This document shows, one piece after another, positions 18,187 through 27,423 of a stretch of 64,000 nt of DNA (its first letter is position 1; every line of letters begins with the position of its first letter). Under the pieces are notes generated by a model. It did not search any database. It was not told where the DNA came from and saw only the letters and a list, made by a program, of their open reading frames with translations. The stretch covers positions 1 to 64,000 of the forward strand of contig NZ_NNRM01000003.1 of NCBI RefSeq assembly GCF_002252525.1. The letters are read 5' to 3'. The DNA comes from Brucella pseudogrignonensis. Lineage in GTDB: Bacteria; Pseudomonadota; Alphaproteobacteria; Rhizobiales; Rhizobiaceae. Made by a program: the position numbers and the translations under genes.

Positions 18187-19139
18187 GAACGAAGACGCTT
18201 CTGATGGTCATAGATCATGCCCGTCACCATCAATTCGTCCGCACCAGTGCGTTCGGCAAATTCGCGAATGCCCTTGTCGACGGTTTCAGGACCGCCCACC
18301 ACACGACATGATAGCATCTGGCGAACCAGTGCCTGTGCGGAAGGATCAAGCTGCTCCTGATAGCCCACAACGGGCGCTGGCAACTTGCCCGGACGGCCGC
18401 TGCGCAAGTTCACAAATGCCTGCAATTGCGACGTGAACAGATGATGTGCTTCTTCATCCGTATCCGCTGCAATGACGTTAAGCCCAAGCATGACATAAGG
18501 CTTCTGCAAATATTGGGACGGCTCAAATCGTTCGCGATAAAGCTCTACAGCGCGTTCCATGTCAGCCGGTGCGAAATGGGAGGCGAAGCCATATGGCAGT
18601 CCCAGCATCGCAGCCAGTTGCGCGCCAAACAGGCTCGAACCGAGAATCCAGACCGGGACATTCAGCCCCGCGCCCGGCACGGCCTGAACGCGCTGTGCAG
18701 GATCGGCCGGCTTGAAATAATTGAGAAGCTCCACGACATCACGCGGAAAATCATTGGCGCTGCTTTCCAGATTCCGGCGAAGCGCATGAGCTGTCATCTG
18801 ATCGGTGCCGGGCGCACGACCAAGGCCCAGATCGATACGCCCCGGAAACAGCGAAGCCAGTGTGCCGAACTGTTCGGCGATCACCAATGGCGAATGGTTC
18901 GGCAACATGATGCCGCCCGCACCAACGCGAATGGTGGACGTGCCCGCTGCCACATGGCCGATAACGACCGAGGTAGCCGCACTGGCAATACCGGGCATGT
19001 TGTGATGCTCCGCCAGCCAATAGCGCGTAAAGCCCAGTTTTTCAGCCTGCTGGGCCAATTCGAGCGTGTTGCGCAGAGACTGTCCTGCATCGCTGCCTTC
19101 AGGGACGGGTGAGAGATCGAGTACGGATAAAGGTATCAT
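18156..19139 (-). CDS. LLM-class flavin-dependent oxidoreductase
   Basis: A 327-residue luciferase-like monooxygenase family protein (F420/FMN TIM barrel, MsnO8/YwcH-like group). Typical stretches: [18 protein letters not shown] at the N-terminus, [19 protein letters not shown], then [22 protein letters not shown] and [13 protein letters not shown]. These bind FMN and define the family. The true substrate is unknown. It is a single gene, convergent with the LysR gene and overlapping its last 31 bases, and is preceded by family C and B repeats. Confidence 0.92.
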   Translation of the reverse strand: MIPLSVLDLSPVPEGSDAGQSLRNTLELAQQAEKLGFTRYWLAEHHNMPGIASAATSVVIGHVAAGTSTIRVGAGGIMLPNHSPLVIAEQFGTLASLFPGRIDLGLGRAPGTDQMTAHALRRNLESSANDFPRDVVELLNYFKPADPAQRVQAVPGAGLNVPVWILGSSLFGAQLAAMLGLPYGFASHFAPADMERAVELYRERFEPSQYLQKPYVMLGLNVIAADTDEEAHHLFTSQLQAFVNLRSGRPGKLPAPVVGYQEQLDPSAQALVRQMLSCRVVGGPETVDKGIREFAERTGADELMVTGMIYDHQKRLRSYEIVSNSMA

Positions 19140-19176
19140 GCCTGCTCATATGGTGTGGAACGGTTGGAATGCAACA

Positions 19177-19222
19177 GAGCGTAATCCGACCGGAGTGAAA
19201 CGAGGATCGACAAGATTATGCT
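19177..19222. repeat. Dispersed palindromic element, family C copy 2
   Basis: GCGTAATCCGACCGGAGTGA and following bases to ATTATGCTGG match the copy at 5601-5650. The ends GCGTAATC/GATTATGC are inverted repeats. It lies upstream of the LLM oxidoreductase gene. Confidence 0.6.
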
Positions 19223-19232
19223 GGAAAGAAAT

Positions 19233-19268
19233 CAGAGCGCCGATCTGATAAAATCAGATCGAAAAGCG
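19233..19268. repeat. Dispersed palindromic element, family B
   Basis: CAGAGCGCCGATCTG, a short AT loop and CAGATCGAAAAGCG form a hairpin. It is nearly identical to 27424-27468 and directly follows the family C copy. Confidence 0.65.
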
Positions 19269-19280
19269 ATTAATTCCCAA

Positions 19281-19310
19281 CAAAAAGGGCGGCCCACATG
19301 TGGCCGCCCT
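19281..19310 (-). terminator. Terminator after the RND pump gene
   Basis: On the minus strand AGGGCGGCCACA pairs with TGTGGGCCGCCCT (one bulge) and is followed by TTTTTG. It lies 42 bases beyond the pump stop codon. Confidence 0.85.
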
Positions 19311-19329
19311 TAATCTGATTATTCAATAC

Positions 19330-19363
19330 AAGTTTCAGTGATGGGCAAGTTTCAGTGATGGGC
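19330..19363. repeat. 17-bp perfect tandem duplication at the pump stop codon
   Basis: AAGTTTCAGTGATGGGC occurs twice without spacer. The inner copy contains the pump stop codon and last codons; the outer copy lies just downstream. It looks like a recent slippage or unequal-exchange event. Confidence 0.9.
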
Positions 19364-22300
19364 TGCTGCCGCAGGCTCCTTGCCATCTTCCTGCGATGGT
19401 ACGAACTCGCCTTCCACGTCTTTCTTGGCGATGAACGTATAGAACATCGGAACCACAAAGAGCGTGAAGACTGTACCGATGGTGATACCGGTGAAGATCA
19501 CCAGACCCATCGAGTAACGAGCCGCCGCCCCCGCACCACTCGCGATGATCAGCGGAACAACGCCAAGCGCCATTGCAGCCGTGGTCATCAGAATCGGACG
19601 CAGACGGGTTTCTGCCGAGAGGATGATGGCCTCACGACGCGAATGCCCATGCAGGCGACGCTGCTGATTGGCAAACTCCACCATCAGAATACCGTGCTTG
19701 GTTATCAACCCGACAAGCGTAATCATACCAACCTGCGTATAGATGTTGAGCGTGCCAAGTCCCAGGTTCAGCGGAACGATAGCACCGAAGATCGAAAGCG
19801 GAACCGACATCATGATGATGAACGGATCGCGGAAGCTTTCGAACTGCGCCGCAAGCACCAGATAGATCACGATAACGGCAAGGCCGAAGGCGATCATGAT
19901 CGTGTTGCCCTGCTCGACTTCCAGACGCGACTGACCGGAATAGTCAAGGAAGAAGCCTTCCGGCATCTTCTGCTGCGCCAGATTGACGAGTGTTTGCAGG
20001 CCCTGACCTGTGGTGACACTCGGCATTGGCAGAGCGGAAATCGTCGCCGAATTCAGCTGGTTGAACTGCTCGATAGCAGCAGGCGAAGAGTTCGTCTTGA
20101 TCTGGATGACAGAAGACAGAGGAACCATCTCGCCCGAAACACTGCGAACATAGAAATCACCGAGCTTTTCAGGATTGGAACGATAGATGTCCGGCACCTG
20201 ACTGATGATGTCATAGCTGTTTGAATCGCGGTCGAACTGAGCAATCTTTGCACCACCGGTCAAAAGACCGAGCGTCGAGCCAATATCACTCACCTGCACA
20301 CCCAGCGTTGCAGCCCGGTCACGATCAATTGTGATGGTGGTCTGCGGTGCATTATAGGACATGGAGTTCTGAACGATAATGAACTGGCCAGTCGCCTGAG
20401 CTTCGTTTTTGATTTCCTCAGCAAGTTCGAACACCTGACTTGATGGCCCCGTCGACTGAAGAGCAATCGAAATCGGCAAGCCACCACCAGCACCCGGCAG
20501 CGACGGAGGCGCAAAGATGAAAGCGTCAACGCCGGCAACCTTGGTCAGTCGGGCAGTCAGGTCTTCCTGAATCTGCTTCTGCGAACGCGTGCGCTCAGAC
20601 CAGTCCTTCAGCACCCAGAGAGCGATACCGGAGGTTGTGCCACCATCCATGCCGACGATCTGGAAGCGTGTGTCGAGCTCCGGCAGATCCTTGGTCAGAC
20701 CATCGATCTGCTCGGCATAGAGGTTGGTATAGGCAGAGGTTGCATATTGCGGCGCCTGGAACATCGAGAACAATGCGCCTGAATCTTCTTCCGGTGCCAG
20801 TTCGCTCGATGTGTTCACAAACAGGAAGCCTGTGAGACCAACCAGAGCAATAACGATCATCAGCGTAATCGGGCGATAATTAAGCGACCCCGATACCAGA
20901 CGATGATATCCCTTTTCGAGCTTCTTGAAGTTCGTATCAATGAACTTCTGGAAGCGCGATGCCTCGCCATGTTTCAACATACGCGCGCACATCATCGGCG
21001 AGATTGTCAAAGCGGCAACGCCGGAAATGATAACCGCACCTGCAAGCGTGAAGGCAAATTCGCGGAACAGCGATCCGGTCAAACCACCCGTAAATCCGAG
21101 AGGTGCAAACACCGCAGCCAGCGTGATCGTCATCGCGATAATGGAGCCGGTGATTTCCTTCATACCCTTGAAGGCCGCATCCATAGGACGCAATCCCTCT
21201 TCAATATGCCGGTGAATATTCTCCAGAACCACGATGGCGTCATCCACCACCAGACCAATCGCCAGAACCATTGCCAGAAGCGACAGAAGGTTGATCGAGA
21301 AGCCCAGAATATACAGGAAGAAACAGACGCCAATCAGCGAAATCGGGATTGTTACAATCGGGATAAGCACCGACCGGAACGAACCCAGGAACACGATGAT
21401 GACCAGAATAACGATAGCGACCGCTTCGCCGATGGTCGTGAACACTTCGTTGATCGACGAGCTGATCTGCTCGGTCGCATCATAGACCAGATCAAGCGTC
21501 ATGCCTTCAGGTAAGGATGCCTGAATGGCCGGAAGCTCTTTCCGGAACGCTGTCGCAACATCGATAGGGTTCGCTGAAGGCGTTGGGTAGATTGCAAGGA
21601 ATGTACCCGCAGAACCATTGAACGAAACGATCGTGTCCTTGCTTTTCGCCGCCAGTTCCACCTTTGCAACATCGCGCAGACGAACGACTTCATCGCCGGA
21701 AGTCTTGATCGGCATCGCACCGAAAGCTTCCGGTGTCTGCAAGGTCGATTCAAGTGTAATCGAAGAGGCAACAAACTGGTTTTTGGTCGTACCCGGTGCC
21801 GACAGGAAGTTCGACGCATTGATCGCAGCCAGAACTTCCGGTGCGGTAATCTGACGAGCGGCGAGCTGAATTGGATCAAGCCACACGCGCATCGAATAGA
21901 CCTGACCACCCAGAATTTCGGCCTTAGCCACACCCTGCACCGTGGAGATGCGCGGCTGCATGACGCGTTCCAGATATTCAGTAATCTGCTCGCTCGTCAT
22001 GTTCGGGTTCTGTGCTGCCAGATACATGGTAGCAAAGCTCTGGCCCGTTCCCTTGACGATTACAGGGTCATCAGATTCAGACGGCAGATTGCCGCGAACC
22101 TGATTAACCTTTGCAATCACCTCGGTCAGTGCCGCATCAGGATTTGCGCCAAGCTTCATCTGCACCGTCACCGTGCTCGACGATGGACGGCTGGATGACG
22201 TGACGTAATCGATGTTTTCAGTGGTCGCCACGGATTCCGCGATTGGCGATGTGATAAAGCCCTGAATAAGCTCCGCACTCGCACCTGCATAAGCAGTGGT

Positions 22301-22441
22301 GACGGTAATAACGGTTTCATCGACCTTTGGATATTCACGCACCGAAAGCTGCGCGATACCCTGAAGGCCAAGGAGAATGATCATGAGAGCGACCACGGTA
22401 GCAAGTACGGGTCGCCGGATGAAAATATCGGAAAAACTCAT
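19352..22441 (-). CDS. RND multidrug efflux pump, inner-membrane transporter (HAE1 family)
   Basis: Proton-driven inner-membrane pump of 1029 residues that exports drugs or other amphiphiles through a tripartite complex. It has the standard layout: first helix RRPVLATVVALMIILLG, a large periplasmic porter loop, helices 2-6 with the proton-relay region GLVVDDAIVVLENIHRH (the Asp pair), a second porter loop, and six C-terminal helices with GLITKHGILMVEFAN. The sequence resembles the MexI/MdtB-type branch. It is downstream of a membrane fusion protein gene, 12 bases apart, and no outer-membrane TolC-type gene is nearby, so it must use one encoded elsewhere. The complex is probably controlled by the divergent TetR protein. 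Confidence 0.94.
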   Translation of the reverse strand: MSFSDIFIRRPVLATVVALMIILLGLQGIAQLSVREYPKVDETVITVTTAYAGASAELIQGFITSPIAESVATTENIDYVTSSSRPSSSTVTVQMKLGANPDAALTEVIAKVNQVRGNLPSESDDPVIVKGTGQSFATMYLAAQNPNMTSEQITEYLERVMQPRISTVQGVAKAEILGGQVYSMRVWLDPIQLAARQITAPEVLAAINASNFLSAPGTTKNQFVASSITLESTLQTPEAFGAMPIKTSGDEVVRLRDVAKVELAAKSKDTIVSFNGSAGTFLAIYPTPSANPIDVATAFRKELPAIQASLPEGMTLDLVYDATEQISSSINEVFTTIGEAVAIVILVIIVFLGSFRSVLIPIVTIPISLIGVCFFLYILGFSINLLSLLAMVLAIGLVVDDAIVVLENIHRHIEEGLRPMDAAFKGMKEITGSIIAMTITLAAVFAPLGFTGGLTGSLFREFAFTLAGAVIISGVAALTISPMMCARMLKHGEASRFQKFIDTNFKKLEKGYHRLVSGSLNYRPITLMIVIALVGLTGFLFVNTSSELAPEEDSGALFSMFQAPQYATSAYTNLYAEQIDGLTKDLPELDTRFQIVGMDGGTTSGIALWVLKDWSERTRSQKQIQEDLTARLTKVAGVDAFIFAPPSLPGAGGGLPISIALQSTGPSSQVFELAEEIKNEAQATGQFIIVQNSMSYNAPQTTITIDRDRAATLGVQVSDIGSTLGLLTGGAKIAQFDRDSNSYDIISQVPDIYRSNPEKLGDFYVRSVSGEMVPLSSVIQIKTNSSPAAIEQFNQLNSATISALPMPSVTTGQGLQTLVNLAQQKMPEGFFLDYSGQSRLEVEQGNTIMIAFGLAVIVIYLVLAAQFESFRDPFIIMMSVPLSIFGAIVPLNLGLGTLNIYTQVGMITLVGLITKHGILMVEFANQQRRLHGHSRREAIILSAETRLRPILMTTAAMALGVVPLIIASGAGAAARYSMGLVIFTGITIGTVFTLFVVPMFYTFIAKKDVEGEFVPSQEDGKEPAAAAHH

Positions 22442-22453
22442 CTTGCTCGCCTA

Positions 22454-23584
22454 TTACTTGTCAGCCGCAGGCAGCGGATTGACTGTGTTGTCGATCGTAA
22501 CAGCAGCACCCGGCGAAAGCCGGTTCTGACCTGCAGTGATCACGATATCACCAGCCTTCAGGCCATCGGTGATTTCAGCAACGCCGCCATAACGACGACC
22601 GACCTTGACGAAAACCTGCTGCGCGACCTGCTTTGCAGCCTGTCCTTCAGGAGCTTTTTCGCCTTCTTTTGGCTGCTCGGGACGAACAGCATAAACATAG
22701 TCACCGTAAAGGCTTGTCACGATTGTCGTTTGTGGCAAAGCCAGAATATTGTCTTCCTGTGGAAGCTCAACGCGAACCTGAACGAACTGACCAGGCGTCA
22801 AGCGTGGTTCATCATTCTGCACTTCGGCACGCACGGAGACCAGACGGCTTGCAGGGTCGATCTTTGGATCAATACCAACAATCGTGCCGTTATATTTCAG
22901 TGCGTCCATGTTTGGTCCGACCTTCACAGGCTGACCAAGCTTCAGGGAAGAAAGCGACTGCTCCGGTACAGAGAAGTCGATACGCATCTTGTCGGTTTCC
23001 TGCAAAGTGCCGATAACGGTGCCCGGCGTCAGGTACTGACCGAGATCGACCTTGGAAATACCGATAACACCGTCAAATGGCGCCGTTACGGTCTTCTGAT
23101 CAAGCACTGCCTGCATCTTGGCAACAGCGGCCTTCTTGGCGCTGGCAGCAGCAGCAGTTGTGTCAACGTCAGAAACTGCACCCACGCCACGCGTGCGCAA
23201 GGTTTCAGCACGCTTCAGGTTCTGATCAGCAAGCACAGCTTCAGCCTGAGCAGCCACCAGATCGGCAGTCTCAATGCTGTTTTCCAGCTGAAGAAGGACA
23301 GTGCCCTTCTTTACTTCCTGATTGGCGGTGAATTCGATTTTATCAACGATACCATTGACCTGAACTGTCAGATCGACACCATTGATCGCATTGGCAGAAC
23401 CAATCGCTTCAATGCCTGGAGTCCAGACGCCCGGCTCAAGCGTGACAGTCGAAACCGTCTTGGCAGGCTGCTGCATATTCGCGAAGAAATCCTTGATCGC
23501 CTGCGTTCTGAACAGGTTGAAACCAACGAGCCCCCCCACGACGATCACGAGGAAAATTATTGCCAGAATGAGGCGTTTGATCAT
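22454..23584 (-). CDS. RND efflux membrane fusion (periplasmic adaptor) protein
   Basis: Periplasmic adaptor of 376 residues linking the RND pump to the outer-membrane channel. An N-terminal membrane anchor (residues ~4-22, LILAIIFLVIVVGGLVGF) is followed by a lipoyl half-motif (VDLTVQVNGIVDKIEF), an alpha-hairpin rich in Ala, Glu and Gln, the second lipoyl half (VTAPFDGVIGISKVDLGQYL), and beta-barrel and membrane-proximal domains. The start at 23584 (MIKRLILA) is chosen because the longer frame to 23815 runs through the operator and into the divergent regulator. It is the first gene of a two-gene pump operon. Confidence 0.93.
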   Translation of the reverse strand: MIKRLILAIIFLVIVVGGLVGFNLFRTQAIKDFFANMQQPAKTVSTVTLEPGVWTPGIEAIGSANAINGVDLTVQVNGIVDKIEFTANQEVKKGTVLLQLENSIETADLVAAQAEAVLADQNLKRAETLRTRGVGAVSDVDTTAAAASAKKAAVAKMQAVLDQKTVTAPFDGVIGISKVDLGQYLTPGTVIGTLQETDKMRIDFSVPEQSLSSLKLGQPVKVGPNMDALKYNGTIVGIDPKIDPASRLVSVRAEVQNDEPRLTPGQFVQVRVELPQEDNILALPQTTIVTSLYGDYVYAVRPEQPKEGEKAPEGQAAKQVAQQVFVKVGRRYGGVAEITDGLKAGDIVITAGQNRLSPGAAVTIDNTVNPLPAADK

Positions 23585-23680
23585 TGCGGATGCACTCCAG
23601 GGTGTCGTTGGCGTGCTTCCTTTATGTTCCTCACAATTTGGTCGCACGTATTTTACTTGAATATCAGAGGGAAATAACTG

Positions 23681-23696
23681 TACCGTCTGGACGGTA
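23681..23696. promoter_or_regulatory. Probable operator for the TetR-type regulator
   Basis: TACCGTC and GACGGTA form a perfect inverted repeat around TG, midway between the divergent efflux operon and the TetR gene. Its size and place are those of a TetR/AcrR-family operator covering both promoters. Binding is inferred, not shown. Confidence 0.6.
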
Positions 23697-23731
23697 TTGT
23701 CAACTATCGAACTGTCAGGAGACCATAGGAA

Positions 23732-24277
23732 TTGCACACAAAGAATAAGGTCTCTTCGCGAGAGCGCATTTTGCGCGCAGCAGTGGAACTCGCCCAAGAG
23801 GTCGGACCAGCACATATATCTCTCGACGCGGTTGCCGCCCGCGCGGGCCTCTCAAAAGGAGGATTGCTTTACTCGTTTCCAACGAAAGCAAAGCTGCTTG
23901 AGGGCGTGGTCGAAGAGTATATGAAAGAGCATGAACGTGCGATGGAGGTTCAGGAACGCCTGCAGAGCGGAGATAAAAACCGTGTCGCGCGTGCTTTTTT
24001 TGATGTTTATCGCGTTCAGGCTGACGATGAGCCCCCAGCCAGCGGAATTCTTGCAGCGTTGGTCGAGAACCCGGATTTCATGATCCCGGTCAGACATTAT
24101 CACCGGGCCGTACTTGATCGGATGCTAAAAGACGCTTCCGACTCCAATCTCGTTTTGATTACTTATCTTGCGCTTTCCGGACTTGAATGCGGCCGCTTGC
24201 TTGATTGTGACATCGTAAGCGAAGAAGAGCGCCATTCCGTTATCTGTCGTCTGGAAAAGCTGCTCGAAGCTGGATAG
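23732..24277 (+). CDS. TetR/AcrR family regulator of the adjacent efflux pump
   Basis: Repressor of 181 residues. The helix-turn-helix spans residues ~8-55: ERILRAAVELAQEVGPAHISLDAVAARAGLSKGGLLYSFPTKAKLLEGVV. The C-terminal region is all-helical ligand-binding sequence and ends with a DUF-like segment common in AcrR-type proteins. The start is a TTG at 23732 preceded by AGGAGA and AGGAA; no ATG lies before the helix-turn-helix, so the TTG is well supported. It is divergent from the efflux operon with a palindromic operator between, so autoregulation and pump repression are likely. Confidence 0.9.
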   Translation: MHTKNKVSSRERILRAAVELAQEVGPAHISLDAVAARAGLSKGGLLYSFPTKAKLLEGVVEEYMKEHERAMEVQERLQSGDKNRVARAFFDVYRVQADDEPPASGILAALVENPDFMIPVRHYHRAVLDRMLKDASDSNLVLITYLALSGLECGRLLDCDIVSEEERHSVICRLEKLLEAG

Positions 24278-24280
24278 GTT

Positions 24281-24387
24281 TATAGCATTTCCAGCAAAAA
24301 TGCGAAGTAGTTTTGCGTCGGATAATGCGTAAAAACAAACAGTTACAGCGGTTCCAACGATTCATTTTTAACTGGAACCGCTGTAAT
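24281..24387. repeat. Dispersed repeat, family D copy 2
   Basis: A ~107-bp sequence similar to 9178-9283. The stem ACAGCGGTTCCA with TGGAACCGCTGT is again 12 bp perfect, with a compensatory pair change relative to the first copy. It begins four bases after the TetR gene stop codon. Confidence 0.75.
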
Positions 24388-24392
24388 AGACA

Positions 24393-24420
24393 CAAAAAAC
24401 GCGCCTAAAAGGCGCGTTTT
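24393..24420. terminator. Bidirectional terminator between the TetR gene and tgt
   Basis: AAAACGCGCC and GGCGCGTTTT pair around TAAAA, with A and T runs at the edges. It lies between convergent genes, 23 bases past the tgt stop. Confidence 0.9.
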
Positions 24421-24442
24421 ACAACTCTAACAGAGATGAAAA

Positions 24443-25576
24443 TCAAAGGGCTGGTATATCGCCCCTCTGCCATCCGGCTGTCGTTTCAGCCGCGAAGTCT
24501 TCAAAACGACCTTCAGCGATTGCCGCCCGAATGCCCTGCATGAGATACTGGTAATAGGCCAGATTGTTCCATGTCAGCAGCATCCCGCCCAGTGCTTCAC
24601 CCGATTTGACCAGATGATGCAGATAAGCGCGGCTGTAATCACGCGTCGCCGGGCAGTTTGATTCTGGATCAAGCGGACGATGATCATCGGCATGACGCGC
24701 ATTGCGCAGGTTCACCTTGCCAAAGCGCGTGAACGCCAGACCATGGCGGCCAGCACGTGTCGGCATCACGCAATCAAACATGTCGATACCGCGGGCGACC
24801 GATTTCAGAATGTCATCCGGCGTGCCGACGCCCATCAGATAGCGTGGCTTTTCTGTAGGCAGGATCGGGCAAACCACTTCGAGCATCTCGAGCATGACGT
24901 TCTGCGGCTCACCAACCGCCAGACCACCAACGGAATAGCCTTTGAGGTCCATCGCCTTCAATGCTTCAGCCGAGCGCTCACGCAGGCGCGCATTGTCACC
25001 GCCCTGCACGATGCCGAACATCGCCTTTCCAGCCTGTGTGCCGAACGCCACCTTGCAGCGTTCTGCCCAGCGCAGCGACAATTCCATTGCGCGCTCGGTG
25101 TTCTTTTCAGGCGATGGCAGCGCTACGCATTCATCGAGCTGCATCTGAATATCGCTATCAAGCAGCCCCTGGATTTCGATGGAACGCTCCGGCGTCATTT
25201 CATAAGGCTTGCCGTCGATATGCGAGCGGAAAGTCACACCGTTTTCGTTAAGCTTGCGGAGCTGCGCGAGCGACATGACCTGAAAGCCGCCGGAATCGGT
25301 CAGAATCGGGCCTTTCCAGCCGCCGAATTCATGCAGACCACCAAGACGAGCAACGCGTTCCGCACCCGGACGCAGCATCAGATGATAGGTGTTGCCGAGA
25401 ATGATGTCGGCGCCCAAATCCTTCACCTGATCCATATACATGGCCTTGACGGTTCCGGCTGTGCCAACTGGCATGAAGGCAGGCGTACGCACCACGCCGC
25501 GCGGCATGGAGATTTCGCCCTGACGGGCTGCGCCATCACGCGCAAGCACTTTGAATTCAAAATTTTCGCTGGTCAT
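24443..25576 (-). CDS. tgt: tRNA-guanine transglycosylase (queuine tRNA-ribosyltransferase)
   Basis: Exchanges the wobble guanine of GUN-anticodon tRNAs for the queuosine precursor preQ1. It has 377 residues with a TIM barrel: [11 protein letters not shown], the catalytic-site [20 protein letters not shown] and [13 protein letters not shown] (nucleophile Asp). Odd point: the zinc site C-x-C-x-x-C of classical Tgt reads S-N-C-P-A-T here, just before [10 protein letters not shown], so two of three cysteines are missing while the His is kept. The rest of the active site is intact, so it is called functional. It is downstream of queA, 40 bases apart, in the usual queA-tgt order. Confidence 0.93.
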   Translation of the reverse strand: MTSENFEFKVLARDGAARQGEISMPRGVVRTPAFMPVGTAGTVKAMYMDQVKDLGADIILGNTYHLMLRPGAERVARLGGLHEFGGWKGPILTDSGGFQVMSLAQLRKLNENGVTFRSHIDGKPYEMTPERSIEIQGLLDSDIQMQLDECVALPSPEKNTERAMELSLRWAERCKVAFGTQAGKAMFGIVQGGDNARLRERSAEALKAMDLKGYSVGGLAVGEPQNVMLEMLEVVCPILPTEKPRYLMGVGTPDDILKSVARGIDMFDCVMPTRAGRHGLAFTRFGKVNLRNARHADDHRPLDPESNCPATRDYSRAYLHHLVKSGEALGGMLLTWNNLAYYQYLMQGIRAAIAEGRFEDFAAETTAGWQRGDIPAL

Positions 25577-25616
25577 GCCGTGTCTCTAATGAATTATGCC
25601 GAAAAAGGGAACCGTT

Positions 25617-26687
25617 TCATTTCCTCTCAAGAAGACTGGAATCTCCATAGGAATAGAAGCGATACCCGGTTTCAATGGCGCGTTTATAAGCGTCCTGCAT
25701 CGTCTCAAAGCCACTAAAGGCCGAAACAAGCATGAAGAGCGTCGAGCGCGGCAGATGGAAATTAGTCATTAGCAGATCGACTGTACGGAACTTATAGCCC
25801 GGTGTGATGAAAATATCGGTTGGACCCGCCCATGGGCGAATGATGCCATCTTCACCGGCAGCGCTCTCAATCAGGCGCAGCGATGTGGTGCCGACACAGA
25901 TCACCCGGCCACCTCGAGCATGAACGGCATTCAACGCATCGGCGGTTTCCTGCGAAACGTAACCGATCTCGGAATGCATCTTATGGTCTGTGGTGTCGTC
26001 GGCTTTGACAGGCAGGAACGTGCCTGCCCCCACGTGCAGCGTCACGAAATGTTCTTCGATGCCACGCTCGCGGATTTTTTTGAGCAGATCGGGTGTGAAA
26101 TGCAACCCGGCAGTCGGGGCAGCAACAGCCCCTTCCTCACGCGCATAAACAGTCTGATAATCGCTGCGGTCGCGCTCATCTTCTGCGCGCTTGGATGCGA
26201 TATAAGGCGGCAAAGGAATATGGCCGACCGAAGCAATGGCTTCATCCAGCATCGCGCCAGAAAGGTCGAACACCAGCAGAACTTCACCAGCGTCACCCTT
26301 CTCGGCCACGGTTGCATCGAGTGTTCCGAGGAAGCAGCTTGAACCGGAATGACCGAAACGGATGCGGTCGCCTTCCTTCACGCGCTTGGCAGGACGCAGG
26401 AATGCCTTCCAGCGATCAGGGCCGGTACGCATGTGAAGTGTCGCACTGACCTGCGAAATATTGCCATCGCGCTCGCGCATACCTTCAAGCTGCGCAGGAA
26501 TGACTTTTGTATCGTTGAAAACGAGCGCATCGCCCGGCTGCAACAGATCAGGCAGCTCGAATACCTGTCGATCTTCGAATGGCTGACCGGGACGCACTCG
26601 CAAAAGCTTCGCATGGTCGCGCGGTTCGGCTGGACGCAGAGCAATGCTCTCTTCCGGCAAATCGAAATCGAAAAGATCAACACGCAT
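25617..26687 (-). CDS. queA: S-adenosylmethionine:tRNA ribosyltransferase-isomerase
   Basis: Penultimate-stage queuosine enzyme: transfers and rearranges ribose from SAM onto preQ1 in tRNA, giving epoxyqueuosine. About 356 residues, normal for the family. [24 protein letters not shown] opens the protein, [13 protein letters not shown] follows, and the C-terminal half has [21 protein letters not shown] and [18 protein letters not shown], all strongly conserved. The start is at 26687 or the adjacent ATG at 26690, behind GAGG. It precedes tgt in the same operon. Confidence 0.95.
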   Translation of the reverse strand: MRVDLFDFDLPEESIALRPAEPRDHAKLLRVRPGQPFEDRQVFELPDLLQPGDALVFNDTKVIPAQLEGMRERDGNISQVSATLHMRTGPDRWKAFLRPAKRVKEGDRIRFGHSGSSCFLGTLDATVAEKGDAGEVLLVFDLSGAMLDEAIASVGHIPLPPYIASKRAEDERDRSDYQTVYAREEGAVAAPTAGLHFTPDLLKKIRERGIEEHFVTLHVGAGTFLPVKADDTTDHKMHSEIGYVSQETADALNAVHARGGRVICVGTTSLRLIESAAGEDGIIRPWAGPTDIFITPGYKFRTVDLLMTNFHLPRSTLFMLVSAFSGFETMQDAYKRAIETGYRFYSYGDSSLLERK

Positions 26688-26734
26688 CATAAACCTCATC
26701 AGAGCATTTCAAATTTCAGAAATGCATCAAAGCA

Positions 26735-26762
26735 AGAGCGGCCCCGGCAAAACCGGAGCCGC
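26735..26762 (-). terminator. GC-rich hairpin after the cytoplasmic cyclophilin gene
   Basis: On the minus strand AGCGGCTCCGG and CCGGGGCCGCT pair around TTTTG with one mismatch, followed by CTTGCTTTG. It may end the cyclophilin transcript before queA; the T-run is poor. Confidence 0.45.
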
Positions 26763-26786
26763 TATATTTCTATAGAAACGACTGAA

Positions 26787-27293
26787 TTAGATGTCTGCAG
26801 CGATGCGTGCAGTTACGATCACGTCTGGATCGGTAACAGGTTCGCCGCGCTTGATCTTGTCGACATTGTCCATGCCTTCGATAACCTGACCCCATACGGA
26901 GTACTGACGGTCAAGCCATGGAGCGTCGGTGAAGCAGATGAAGAACTGCGAATTTGCCGAGTTCGGGTTCTGCGAACGAGCCATCGAAGCAGTGCCGCGC
27001 TTGTGCGAGGTGTTCGAGAATTCAGCCTTGAGGTCAGGCTTGTCCGAACCGCCCATGCCAGCACGCGAGCCATTGAAATGCGCGCCGCCCGTCTTGCCGA
27101 ACTTCACGTCGCCGGTCTGCGCCATGAAACCGTCGATAACGCGGTGGAACACAACGCCGTCATAAGCGCCTTCGCGTGCCAGTTCCTTGATGCGTTCGAC
27201 ATGGCCAGGAGCCAGATCAGGGAAGAGTTCGAGAACGACATTGCCCTTGGTGGTTTCAAGAACGAGCGTGTTTTCCGGGTCTTTGTAAGCCAT
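26787..27293 (-). CDS. ppiB: Cytoplasmic peptidyl-prolyl cis-trans isomerase (cyclophilin type)
   Basis: Protein-folding enzyme of 168 residues with no signal peptide. Cyclophilin motifs: YDGVVFHRVIDGFMAQTGD (catalytic Arg and Phe-x-x-Gln), GTASMARSQNPNSANSQFFICF and WLDRQYSVWGQVIEGMD. The start at 27293 (MAYKDPEN) has AGGAGAGG upstream; the 14 extra residues of the longer frame lie in a repeat-rich spacer. It is paired with an exported paralogue upstream, from which it is separated by two palindromic elements. Confidence 0.93.
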   Translation of the reverse strand: MAYKDPENTLVLETTKGNVVLELFPDLAPGHVERIKELAREGAYDGVVFHRVIDGFMAQTGDVKFGKTGGAHFNGSRAGMGGSDKPDLKAEFSNTSHKRGTASMARSQNPNSANSQFFICFTDAPWLDRQYSVWGQVIEGMDNVDKIKRGEPVTDPDVIVTARIAADI

Positions 27294-27308
27294 CGGGCCT
27301 CTCCTATT

Positions 27309-27354
27309 GAGCGTATCCCCAAAAGTTTGAATCATTTTTTGGGACAGGGATACG
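27309..27354. repeat. Dispersed palindromic element, family A (diverged)
   Basis: GAGCGTATCCCCAAAA and TTTTTTGGGACAGGGATACG form an imperfect hairpin lacking the CCGGTT core. It lies just upstream of the cytoplasmic cyclophilin start, in the spacer between the two cyclophilin genes. Confidence 0.55.
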
Positions 27355-27365
27355 TGTTGAATTTA

Positions 27366-27414
27366 GAGCGCATCCCGAAAAGTGTGAAACGGTTTTCGGA
27401 TAAGATGCGCGTTA
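27366..27414. repeat. Dispersed palindromic element, family A
   Basis: AGAGCGCATCCCGAAAAGTG and ACGGTTTTCGGATAAGATGCGC pair as a long hairpin. It closely matches the copy at 32718-32762. Confidence 0.7.
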
Positions 27415-27423
27415 AAACAGATA

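Noticed and set aside
22730-23677. A 315-codon frame antisense to the efflux adaptor
   Set aside because: It overlaps the adaptor gene and the operator region and shows no signal, helix or motif pattern.
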